Shown here in pieces: positions 1-7,137 of a DNA stretch of 64,000 nucleotides. The stretch spans positions 558,001-622,000 of the forward strand of contig NZ_QZEZ01000002.1 in NCBI RefSeq assembly GCF_003594885.1, given 5' to 3'. The notes under the pieces were generated by a model. It had not been told where the DNA came from, searched no databases, and worked only from the letters and a program-made list of their open reading frames with translations. Made by a program: the position numbers and the translations under genes. Numbering within the stretch: the first letter of the stretch is position 1; each line of letters begins with the position of its first letter. This DNA is from Vallicoccus soli. GTDB lineage: Bacteria > Actinomycetota > Actinomycetes > Motilibacterales > Motilibacteraceae.

Positions 1-20
1 GAGACCTTCGCAGGGGTAGG

Positions 21-35
21 GGACAGGAAGTGTCC
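21..35. promoter_or_regulatory. Inverted repeat over the regulator's promoter and start (candidate autoregulatory operator)
   Basis: GGACA at 21-25 and TGTCC at 31-35 are perfect inverted arms around GGAAG. The repeat covers the end of the TAGGGG -10 box and the GTG start at 30, a position where a bound repressor would block initiation. That it is the operator of the adjacent WYL regulator is inference. Confidence 0.4.
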
Positions 36-1094
36 TCGACTCCGGGCATCCTCGGACACGTGCACGAGGAGATGGGGACGTCGTCCCGGCTGCTGGCCCT
101 GCTGTCGCTGCTGCAGGCCCGGCGCGACTGGCCGGGCGCAGCGCTGGCGGACCGGCTCGGGGTCAGCCGGCGCACCGTGCGCCGCGACGTCGACCGGCTC
201 CGCGGGCTCGGGTACCCGGTCCGCGCGACCATGGGGCCCGACGGCGGCTACCGCCTCGACGCCGGGGCCGAGCTGCCCCCGCTGCTCTTCGACGACGACC
301 AGGCGGTCGCCCTCGCCGTCGCGCTGCAGCTGGCGGCCGCGAGCGGGGCGGACGTCGGCGAGGCCGCGGCCAGGGCCCTGGCCACGGTCCGCCAGGTCAT
401 GCCCGCGCGGCTGCGGCACCGGGTGGACGCGGTCCGGGTGACGACCCTGCCCGGCCGCACGGGCGCCGCCGTCGACCCCGAGGTCCTCGTCGCGCTGAGC
501 ACGGCGGTCCGCGACCGGCAGGTCCTGCGCCTCGAGCACCGGCCCGCCGGCCTCCCCGGCGGGCCGGCCCCCGACGTCGCCCCGCGCCGGGTCGAGCCGC
601 ACCACCTCGTGAGCCGCGCCGGGCGCTGGTACCTCGTGGCGTTCGACCTCGACCGCGACGACTGGCGGACCTTCCGCTGCGACCGGGTCGTGCCGCGCAC
701 CCCGCTCGGCCCGCGCTTCGCCCCGCGCCCGCTGCCGGGCGGCGACGTCGCCGCGTTCGTCGGCGCCGCAGCGAAGGGGGCCGCCCCGGGCGAGGACGCC
801 TGGCCGTGCACCGGCACCGTCGACCTCGCCCTGCCGGCCGAGCGCGTCGCGCCGTTCGCCCACGACGGCGTCGTCGAGGCCCTCGGCCCCGACCGCTGCC
901 GGTTGACCCTGGGCTCCTGGTCCTGGGTCGGCCTCGCCGCCGCCGTCGCGCGCTTCGACGCCGACGTGCTCGCCGTCGGCCCGCCGGCCCTGGCCGACGC
1001 CTTCCGGGCGCTGTCCGCGCGCTGCGCCGCCGCGGCCGCCGCCCCGGCCGCCGTCAGCGGGCCAGCACCAGCACCGCGGCGACGACCCCGCTGA
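30..1094 (+). CDS. WYL-domain HTH transcriptional regulator (YafY/DeoR-like)
   Basis: This 354-residue cytoplasmic DNA-binding regulator has an N-terminal winged HTH (about residues 18-75, with VSRRTVRRDVDRLRGLGYPV) and a WYL ligand-sensing domain (about 185-225, with GRWYLVAFDLDRDDWRTFR). WYL proteins bind small ligands or nucleic acids; the ligand here is unknown. The GTG start at 30 lies 7 bases after a TAGGGG box at 17-22, which fits the leaderless pattern used elsewhere in the window. Family similarity begins only at the in-frame ATG at 72, whose GAGGAG is too close to act as a Shine-Dalgarno site, so 72 remains possible. An inverted repeat at 21-35 could serve autoregulation. The 3' end overlaps the convergent DUF1772-like gene by 41 bases. 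Confidence 0.85.
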   Translation: MSSTPGILGHVHEEMGTSSRLLALLSLLQARRDWPGAALADRLGVSRRTVRRDVDRLRGLGYPVRATMGPDGGYRLDAGAELPPLLFDDDQAVALAVALQLAAASGADVGEAAARALATVRQVMPARLRHRVDAVRVTTLPGRTGAAVDPEVLVALSTAVRDRQVLRLEHRPAGLPGGPAPDVAPRRVEPHHLVSRAGRWYLVAFDLDRDDWRTFRCDRVVPRTPLGPRFAPRPLPGGDVAAFVGAAAKGAAPGEDAWPCTGTVDLALPAERVAPFAHDGVVEALGPDRCRLTLGSWSWVGLAAAVARFDADVLAVGPPALADAFRALSARCAAAAAAPAAVSGPAPAPRRRPR

Positions 1095-1479
1095 GGGTGC
1101 GGACGTGGTTCCAGCGGCCCCACGCGGCGACGTACGCGTCCCACGCCACCCGGCCGTCGGCCAGCCGGTCGTTGAGCGGCACGTTCGCGACGACGGTCAC
1201 CCCGACGACGCCCACGAGGTAGGCCGCGCAGCCCGCGACGACGAGCGGCTCCCCGCGGCGCCAGGCGAGGACGCCGAGGACCGCGCACCCGGCGGCCGTG
1301 CCGAGGAGAGCGAGCATCAGCGGGGGCCGCACCGCGAGCAGGTTGACCGACCGCATCGCCTCCGCCCCGCGCCCGCCCGGCAGGCGGGCCAGCGCCGGCA
1401 GCACGAAGCCGGAGAAGGCGAACAGGACGCCCCCGACCAGCGCGCAGCCCGTGCCCGTCGCCAGGGCCAGGGCGGCCAT
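1054..1479 (-). CDS. DUF1772-like (anthrone oxygenase-type) integral membrane protein
   Basis: A 141-residue membrane protein with about four hydrophobic segments. It shows the NVPLNDRL and W-x-x-WNHVRTLSG motifs typical of the DUF1772/anthrone-oxygenase-like family. The function of actinobacterial members is not established. The ATG at 1479 overlaps the stop of the NmrA-like gene in an ATGA, so the two are probably translationally coupled and work together. The last 41 bases overlap the convergent WYL regulator gene. Confidence 0.75.
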   Translation of the reverse strand: MAALALATGTGCALVGGVLFAFSGFVLPALARLPGGRGAEAMRSVNLLAVRPPLMLALLGTAAGCAVLGVLAWRRGEPLVVAGCAAYLVGVVGVTVVANVPLNDRLADGRVAWDAYVAAWGRWNHVRTLSGVVAAVLVLAR

Positions 1480-2321
1480 CAGCCCCACGCCCCGCCGGCG
1501 GCCGCCCGGCGCGCGTACTCGGCGAACGGCCGCGGCGGGCGGCCGAGCGCGCGCTGCACCCCGTCGCCGAGCCGCTCGCCGCGACCGTCGAGCACCTCGG
1601 TGAACAGGTAGCGCAGCAGGTCCACCACCTCCGGCGGCAGGCCCTGCGCCGCCAGCGCCGCGGCCCACGCGCCGGGGTCGACGCGCTCGTACCGGACCTC
1701 CCGCCCTAGCGCGGCGGACAGCCCGGCGGCCAGGTCGGCGAAGGACAGCAGCTCCGGGCCGGTCACCTCGTACGCCTCCCCCGCGTGCCGGTCGTCGAGC
1801 AGCGCGGCGGCGGCGACGTCCGCGACGTCCTCGACGTCGACGAACGGCTCGCGCACGCCCCCCGGCGGCAGCCGCAGCAGGCCGGCGGCCACCTCCGGCG
1901 CGAGCAGCCCCTCGTCGAGGTTCTGCAGGAAGAAGCTCGAGCGGACCACGGTCGTCGCGGGGTCCACCGCGCGCACCTCGCGCTCGGCGCGCTCGGCCTC
2001 CTCCTCACCGCGGCCGCTGAGCAGCACGAGGCGCTCGACGCTGGCCGCCCGCGCGGCCCGCGCCAGCGAGGCCACCACCTCGGGAGCGCCGGGCACGGCG
2101 AGGTCGGGGGCGAAGCACACGTACGCGGCGCGGGCGCCGTCGAGGACCCGCTCCCAGCCGGACGGGTCCTCCCAGGAGAACGGCGGGTCCGCCCGGCGCG
2201 AGCCGACGCGGACGGGGCAGCCGGCCGCGGCGAGCCGGCGGGCCACGCGGCGGCCGGTCGTGCCGGTGCCGCCGAGGACGAGGACGGGACGGGTGCTGGT
2301 CCGGGTGGTGGTGAGCGCCAT
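1479..2321 (-). CDS. NmrA/YbjT-like NAD(P)-binding protein
   Basis: A 280-residue atypical short-chain dehydrogenase. It has an N-terminal Rossmann motif, VLVLGGTGTTGRRVARRL, followed by the NmrA-type pattern: SSFFLQNLDEGLL in mid-protein and FVDVEDVADVAAAAL then YEVTGPE further on. Such proteins act as NAD(P)H-dependent reductases or redox sensors; the substrate cannot be told. It starts at the ATG at 2321 and is the first gene of a two-gene unit with the DUF1772-like protein. It is divergent from an AraC-type regulator 102 bases away, the usual arrangement for a regulator and its target. Confidence 0.85.
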   Translation of the reverse strand: MALTTTRTSTRPVLVLGGTGTTGRRVARRLAAAGCPVRVGSRRADPPFSWEDPSGWERVLDGARAAYVCFAPDLAVPGAPEVVASLARAARAASVERLVLLSGRGEEEAERAEREVRAVDPATTVVRSSFFLQNLDEGLLAPEVAAGLLRLPPGGVREPFVDVEDVADVAAAALLDDRHAGEAYEVTGPELLSFADLAAGLSAALGREVRYERVDPGAWAAALAAQGLPPEVVDLLRYLFTEVLDGRGERLGDGVQRALGRPPRPFAEYARRAAAGGAWG

Positions 2322-2411
2322 GGCCCCAGTCCAGCCCCGCGGCGAGCGCCTGGACATGGCCGAGGAGCGCGTCCGCATGCGCAGGGCTCCCGGCGGACGT
2401 GCGTCCGGGTC

Positions 2412-2417
2412 TAGCGT
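2412..2417 (+). promoter_or_regulatory. -10 box of the AraC-type gene (leaderless)
   Basis: TAGCGT ends 6 bases before the GTG at 2424, matching the window-wide leaderless pattern. No clear -35 is visible. Confidence 0.5.
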
Positions 2418-2423
2418 GGGCGC

Positions 2424-3374
2424 GTGGACCCCCTCGCCGGCCTGCTCGACGGGCCCCGGGCGCGCGGTGCGTTCGTGCTCCGCTCGGAGCTCGACCCGCC
2501 GTGGGCGCTGCGGGTGCAGGACCGGGCCCCGCTCACCGTCCTCGCCGTCGTGCGCGGTGCCGCCTGGCTGCTGCCCGACGCCGGACCGCGCGAGCGGCTC
2601 GCCGCGGGCGACATCGCGGTGGTCCGCGGCCCGGGGGCGTACGGCGTCGCGGACGATCCCGCGACCCCGGTGCAGGCGGTGATCCACCCCGGCCAGCGCT
2701 GCACGACCCCGGCCGGGGTGGAGGTCCCCCTCGGCTGGCAGGGACCGCGCACCTGGGGCGGGGCTCGCGAGGGGTCGACCCGGCTGGTCACCGGCACCTA
2801 CCAGGAGGAGGGCGCGGTGAGCCGGCGCCTGCTCGCCGCCCTGCCGCCGGTGCTCGTGGCGCGGGCCGGGCCCGGCCGCGACGGGCCCGGCGGGGTCGCG
2901 CCGGTCGTCGCCTGGCTGGCCCGGGAGGCCGCCCGGGAGGACCCGGGGCAGGAGGCCGTGCTCGACCGGCTGCTCGACCTGCTGCTCGTCGCCGTGCTGC
3001 GCGGCTGGTTCGACCGCCCGGGGGCGCGCCCGCCCGGCTGGTACGCCGCCGCGGCCGACCCCGTGGTCGGCCCCGCCCTGCGCCTGCTGCAGTCCGCGCC
3101 GGAGCGCGCCTGGACCGTCACCTCCCTCGCCGCCGCGGTCGGCACCAGCCGTACGGCGCTGGCACGCCGGTTCACCGCGCTCGTCGGGGAGCCGCCGATG
3201 GCGTACCTCACCGCCTGGCGCCTCGACCTCGCCGCCGACCTGCTCCGCGAGCCGGGGACGACCGTCGCCGCCGTGGCCCGGCGGGTCGGGTACGGCAGCC
3301 CCTTCGCCCTGAGCGCCGCGTTCAAGCGCGAGCGCGGGGTGAGCCCGGCCGAGCACCGCGCCGCCGCCGGCTGA
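2424..3374 (+). CDS. AraC-family transcriptional regulator with cupin_6-type sensor domain
   Basis: A 316-residue regulator. The N-terminal half resembles the AraC cupin_6 ligand-binding domain (WLLPDAG, GDIAVVRGPGAY). The C-terminal 100 residues hold two HTH motifs (WTVTSLAAAVGTSRTALARRF and TVAAVARRVGYGSPFALSAAFKRERG). The GTG at 2424 follows a TAGCGT box (2412-2417) by 6 bases, so the mRNA is probably leaderless. It is divergent from the NmrA-like gene, and in this family the divergent oxidoreductase is commonly the target. The inducer is unknown. Confidence 0.88.
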   Translation: MDPLAGLLDGPRARGAFVLRSELDPPWALRVQDRAPLTVLAVVRGAAWLLPDAGPRERLAAGDIAVVRGPGAYGVADDPATPVQAVIHPGQRCTTPAGVEVPLGWQGPRTWGGAREGSTRLVTGTYQEEGAVSRRLLAALPPVLVARAGPGRDGPGGVAPVVAWLAREAAREDPGQEAVLDRLLDLLLVAVLRGWFDRPGARPPGWYAAAADPVVGPALRLLQSAPERAWTVTSLAAAVGTSRTALARRFTALVGEPPMAYLTAWRLDLAADLLREPGTTVAAVARRVGYGSPFALSAAFKRERGVSPAEHRAAAG

Positions 3375-3399
3375 GGGGGGAGCAGCGGGGTCGGGGCCC

Positions 3400-5628
3400 T
3401 CAGGTCCGCAGGTCGGCCCAGACCGCCTTGCCCTCGCCCTGCGGGCTGACGCCCCAGTCCTGCGCCAGCGCCTCGACGATGGCGAGCCCCCGGCCGCCGA
3501 GCGCGTCGTCGGACGCCTCGCGGGGGCTGGGGTGCCGGGTGCTGTCGTCGTGCACCTCGATGCGCAGCACGCGGCCGTCCTGCTCCCGGGCCAGCACCAG
3601 CCGGCACGGCTCCCCGGTGTGCAGCACCGCGTTGGTGACGAGCTCGCTGACGACGAGCAGCGCGGAGTCGAGCAGGTCGCCGTCGATCCCCCACTGGCCC
3701 AGCGTCCCCGCGGTCGCACGGCGCGCCTCGGACACCGCCCGCAGGTCCGCCGGCAGCTCCACGGCCACCTCGGCCCGCCGCCGCAGCGGTCCGGCGTAGT
3801 CGAGCAGGAGCAGCGCCGCGTCGTCCGCGAGGCGGTGCGGGATGCCGGCGAGCACCCGGTCGGCGAGCGCCTCGGCGTCCAGCCCGCGACCCTCGCTCGC
3901 CGCCCCGCGCACCGCGGCGAGGCCGGTCTCGATGTCGGCGGTGGAGGACTCGACGACGCCGTCGGTGTAGAGCAGAACCCGGCTGCGCCCGTCGAGGCGT
4001 GCGGTGGTCAGGGCGTACGTGCCGTCCTCGTCGATGCCCAGCGGCAGGCCCGGGACCACGTCGAGCTCGCCCACGGGGCCGTCCCCGGCGAGCAGCAGCG
4101 GCGCCGGGTGCCCGGCCGTCGCGACGACGACCTCGCCGGTCGCCTGGTCGAGCTGGAGCAGGCAGCACGTCGCGAACAGCTCGACGTCCATCTGCACGAG
4201 CAGGGCGTTCGTGCGGGCCAGGGCGGTCGCCGGGTCGTGCCCCTCGGTGACGTACGCCCGCACGGCCGTGCGCAGCTGGCCCATGAGGCCCGCCGCCGTG
4301 GTGCTGTGCCCCTGCACGTCGCCGATGACGAAGGTCGCGGTGTCGCCGTGGGCGATGACGTCGTACCAGTCCCCGCCGACCTCCGCGCCGGCCACCGCCG
4401 GCTGGTAGCGCACCGCGGTGGCCACCCGCTCGAGCGTCGGCAGCCGCTGCGGCAGCAGGCCGCTCTGCAGGGTGCGGGCGAGGTCGGTCAGCGCGGTGAC
4501 CGACGCCCCGAGCTGGGCGCGGGCCTCGTGCTCGGCGTCGAAGAGCCGGCTGCGCTCCAGCGCCTGCCCGAGCTGCTCGGCGACCGCGAGGAGCAGCTGG
4601 CCCACCGCGTCGCCGAGGCCGGGCGCCACCACCTCGTCCTCGCGCCAGCGCAGCACGAGAGCGCCGAGCGGGGCGCGCAGCCGGTCGAGGACGGGCAGCG
4701 CCACGAGCGTGCCCGTGTCCGACCAGTCCAGGGCCGCGAGGGACGGGTACGCCGCCAGCCCGCCGCGCGGGACCACCACGCCGTGGCGCGTGCGCACCGC
4801 CTCCGTCGGCGGCGTCGGTCGGTCGAGCGGGAGGTGCGCGAGCACCGCCCGGGAGGCGGCCGGCAGGGTCGGCGACGGCACGCCCACGAGCGCGCCCGCC
4901 GCCGCGTCGAGCAGGTAGAGGCTGCAGCCGACCGAGCCGAGGGTACGCGTCAGCGCGGCCGGGACCCGCGCGGCGATCTCCGCCGTCGAGGACGCGGTCG
5001 ACAGCAGCGAGGTGATGCCCTGCAGCAGCGCCAGGCGCTCGGCGCTGCGCTCGGCCTCCTCCCGGGCCCGGCGCATGGCGCCGTACAGCCGGGCGTTCTC
5101 CGCCGCGGCCGCGGCGTGCGCCGCCACCGCGCGGGCCGCGAGCCCGGCGCGCTCGCCGAACCGGCCGGGCTCGCGGTGCCCGAAGAGCAGGGCGCCGAGG
5201 ACCCGCTCGTCCGGCGTGACGACCGGGACCGCGAGGTAGCTGCGCACCGGCACGTGGTGCGGGGGGAGCCCGCCCGGCCCGCGCGAGCCGTACCGCGGGT
5301 CGGTGAGCAGGTCGTCGACGCGGACCTCCGCCTGCCCGGCGAAGGTCGGGGCGAACAGCGCGGTGTGCCGGACGGGGACCTCGCGGGGGAACGACGCGGG
5401 CGGCTCCCCCGACAGCGCGTAGACGTCGAGCCGCTGGCCCTGCTCGTCCTCGCCGCTGTAGAAGAAGGCGCCGTACTGGGCCCCGGTCAGGCGCGTGCCG
5501 ACGTCGGTCACCGACTGCAGGACCGTCGCCAGGTCGCCCCCGCTGGGCTCGCCCGAGAGCGCCGCGAGCTGCAGCAGCTCCGCGGGGCGCAGCCCCTCCC
5601 CCTCACTCATGGCGCCCATGGCGCCCAT
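3400..5628 (-). CDS. GAF-GAF-PP2C (SpoIIE-type) phosphatase with C-terminal anti-sigma-factor kinase domain
   Basis: A 742-residue cytoplasmic multi-domain signalling protein. Two GAF sensor domains (about residues 30-185 and 215-365) precede a SpoIIE/RsbU-like PP2C phosphatase (about 400-605, with GGDWYDV near 413 and GDVQGHS near 433). An RsbW-type HATPase_c domain follows (about 620-742, with ELVTNAVLHTG and GGRGLAIVEAL). Proteins of this plan combine both arms of a partner-switching pathway that controls a sigma factor through STAS antagonists. No sigma or STAS gene is adjacent. Three in-frame ATGs lie 9 bases apart (5628, 5619, 5610) in a GGCGCCATG repeat. I chose the outermost because a GGGAG lies about 12 bases upstream of it; MSEGEG at 5610 is possible. 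Confidence 0.9.
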   Translation of the reverse strand: MGAMGAMSEGEGLRPAELLQLAALSGEPSGGDLATVLQSVTDVGTRLTGAQYGAFFYSGEDEQGQRLDVYALSGEPPASFPREVPVRHTALFAPTFAGQAEVRVDDLLTDPRYGSRGPGGLPPHHVPVRSYLAVPVVTPDERVLGALLFGHREPGRFGERAGLAARAVAAHAAAAAENARLYGAMRRAREEAERSAERLALLQGITSLLSTASSTAEIAARVPAALTRTLGSVGCSLYLLDAAAGALVGVPSPTLPAASRAVLAHLPLDRPTPPTEAVRTRHGVVVPRGGLAAYPSLAALDWSDTGTLVALPVLDRLRAPLGALVLRWREDEVVAPGLGDAVGQLLLAVAEQLGQALERSRLFDAEHEARAQLGASVTALTDLARTLQSGLLPQRLPTLERVATAVRYQPAVAGAEVGGDWYDVIAHGDTATFVIGDVQGHSTTAAGLMGQLRTAVRAYVTEGHDPATALARTNALLVQMDVELFATCCLLQLDQATGEVVVATAGHPAPLLLAGDGPVGELDVVPGLPLGIDEDGTYALTTARLDGRSRVLLYTDGVVESSTADIETGLAAVRGAASEGRGLDAEALADRVLAGIPHRLADDAALLLLDYAGPLRRRAEVAVELPADLRAVSEARRATAGTLGQWGIDGDLLDSALLVVSELVTNAVLHTGEPCRLVLAREQDGRVLRIEVHDDSTRHPSPREASDDALGGRGLAIVEALAQDWGVSPQGEGKAVWADLRT

Positions 5629-5648
5629 GGTGCCCGAGCGGCTCCCGG

Positions 5649-6371
5649 CTACTCCGCCCGGACCTGCACGGCGACGACGTCGGTGACGACGTGCCCCTTG
5701 GCCAGGCCCTGGCGCTCGAAGCGCGTCAGCGGCCGGTGCGCCGGGCGGTCCCGCCCGGGCAGCACCTCCAGGCGCGGCTCGGCCGCGAGCACCTCCACGA
5801 CCTGCTCGGCGTAGGGGACCCAGTCGGTGGCCACGTGCAGCCGTCCGCCCACGGCCAGCCGGTCCGCCACGAGCGCGGCGAAGGCCGGGTCGACGAGCCG
5901 GCGCTTGCGGTGCCGTGCCTTGGGCCACGGGTCGGGGAAGAAGGCCCGGACCTCGTCGAGCGAGCCCGGCGCCAGGCCCTCGCGGAGCACGCGCCGGGCG
6001 TCGGCCTGCAGGACGCGGACGTTGGCGAGCCCGCGCGCGTCGAGCTCGTGCAGCAGCGCGCCCGCGCCCGGCACGTGCAGGTCCACCGCCAGCACGTCGC
6101 GGCCGGGGTCGGCCGCGGCCATGGCGACGGTGGCCTCCCCCATCCCGAACCCGACCTCGAGCACGACGGGCGCCTCGCGCCCGAACAGCGCGCGCCGGTC
6201 CAGCCGCCACGGCTCCCCCTCGGCCGCGACCTCCACGCCGTAGCGCGGCCAGAGGCGCTCGAGCGAGCGCTGCTGGCGCGGCGTGGTCCGGCCGCGGCGC
6301 TTGGTGGTGGCCAGCTCGCGCGCCCGGCCGGCGACCGGGACCCGCTCAGTCGAAGACGGGGTCGCGGTCAC
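5649..6371 (-). CDS. trmB: tRNA (guanine-N7-)-methyltransferase TrmB
   Basis: A 240-residue SAM-dependent enzyme that methylates G46 of tRNA. The SAM-binding motif VLEVGFGMGEATV and the family signature FPDPWPKARHRKRRLVDP are both present, with TDWVPYAEQ downstream. The start is the GTG at 6371, since no in-frame alternative lies before the conserved region. This overlaps the upstream thioredoxin-fold gene by 26 bases, so the genes are co-transcribed. The next gene begins 20 bases after its stop. Confidence 0.95.
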   Translation of the reverse strand: MTATPSSTERVPVAGRARELATTKRRGRTTPRQQRSLERLWPRYGVEVAAEGEPWRLDRRALFGREAPVVLEVGFGMGEATVAMAAADPGRDVLAVDLHVPGAGALLHELDARGLANVRVLQADARRVLREGLAPGSLDEVRAFFPDPWPKARHRKRRLVDPAFAALVADRLAVGGRLHVATDWVPYAEQVVEVLAAEPRLEVLPGRDRPAHRPLTRFERQGLAKGHVVTDVVAVQVRAE

Positions 6372-6954
6372 GCGTGCGCTTGAGCTCGTAGAAGCCGGGG
6401 GTCGAGGCCACGAGGACGACGCCGTCCCACAGCCGGCCCGCCGCCTCGCCCTTGGGGGCGGGCGTCACGACCGGGCCGAAGAAGGCGACGCCCTCCACGG
6501 CGATGACCGGGGTGCCGACGTCCATGCCCACCTGGTCCATGCCGGCGTGGTGCGAGCGCTTGAGCGCCTCGTCCCACGCGGTCGAGGTCGCGGCGTCGGC
6601 GAGCTCCGCGGGCAGGCCGACCTCGGCCAGCGCCTCGCGCACGACCTTGCCGAAGTCCTGCTCCTGCTGGAGGTGGATGCGCTGGCCCATCGCGGTGTAG
6701 AGCGGCAGGGTCACCTCCTGCCCGTGCTGCTCCTGCGCGGCGATGACGACCCGGACCGGGCCCCACCCCTTCTCCATGAGCTCGCGGTACTGCTCGGGCA
6801 GGTCGCGGCCCTGGTTGAGGTACGCCAGCGACATGACGTGCCACTCGACGTCGACGTCGCGCACCTGCTCGACCTCGAGCATCCAGCGCGAGGTCATCCA
6901 GGCCCAGGGGCACAGCGGGTCGAACCAGAAGCCCGCCGTCTTGCGCTCGCTCAT
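6346..6954 (-). CDS. DsbA-fold protein of the mycothiol-dependent nitroreductase (Rv2466c) family, monothiol variant
   Basis: A 202-residue thioredoxin-fold cytoplasmic protein that matches Rv2466c of Mycobacterium tuberculosis along its length (FWFDPLCPW near the N-terminus, HVMSLAYLN, YRELMEKGWGPVRV, SHHAGMDQVG, DVGTPVI, GVAFFGPV, ELKRTRDRDP). Rv2466c uses a CPWC motif with mycothiol as cofactor. Here the motif is CPWA: Cys15 is kept and the second Cys is Ala18. The ATG at 6954 has a GAGGAG 4 bases upstream. It leads a trmB-containing unit and is divergent from pepN across 183 bases. Function by homology; the substrate is unknown. Confidence 0.85.
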   Translation of the reverse strand: MSERKTAGFWFDPLCPWAWMTSRWMLEVEQVRDVDVEWHVMSLAYLNQGRDLPEQYRELMEKGWGPVRVVIAAQEQHGQEVTLPLYTAMGQRIHLQQEQDFGKVVREALAEVGLPAELADAATSTAWDEALKRSHHAGMDQVGMDVGTPVIAVEGVAFFGPVVTPAPKGEAAGRLWDGVVLVASTPGFYELKRTRDRDPVFD

Positions 6955-7002
6955 CGCTCTCCTCGTGGTGTCGTGCGTCGTCCCGCGCCGGCGGGGCCGA
7001 TC

Positions 7003-7022
7003 CTGTCGGACGGCTCCGACAG
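7003..7022. promoter_or_regulatory. Perfect 8-bp inverted repeat between divergent genes (candidate operator)
   Basis: CTGTCGGA at 7003-7010 and TCCGACAG at 7015-7022 flank CGGC. It sits 48 bases upstream of the minus-strand thioredoxin-fold start and 116 bases before pepN. It could be a repressor site or a short hairpin; no regulator can be assigned. Confidence 0.35.
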
Positions 7023-7137
7023 CCTCTGGCGGGCAACCCCGGACGGACGGCGGGTCTTCCCCCTCCGGCCCCCGTGGGAGGATCTGGCGTCCCCACCGGG
7101 ACGCCCTGCGACCGTACGGCGAAGGAGGCACGCGACC

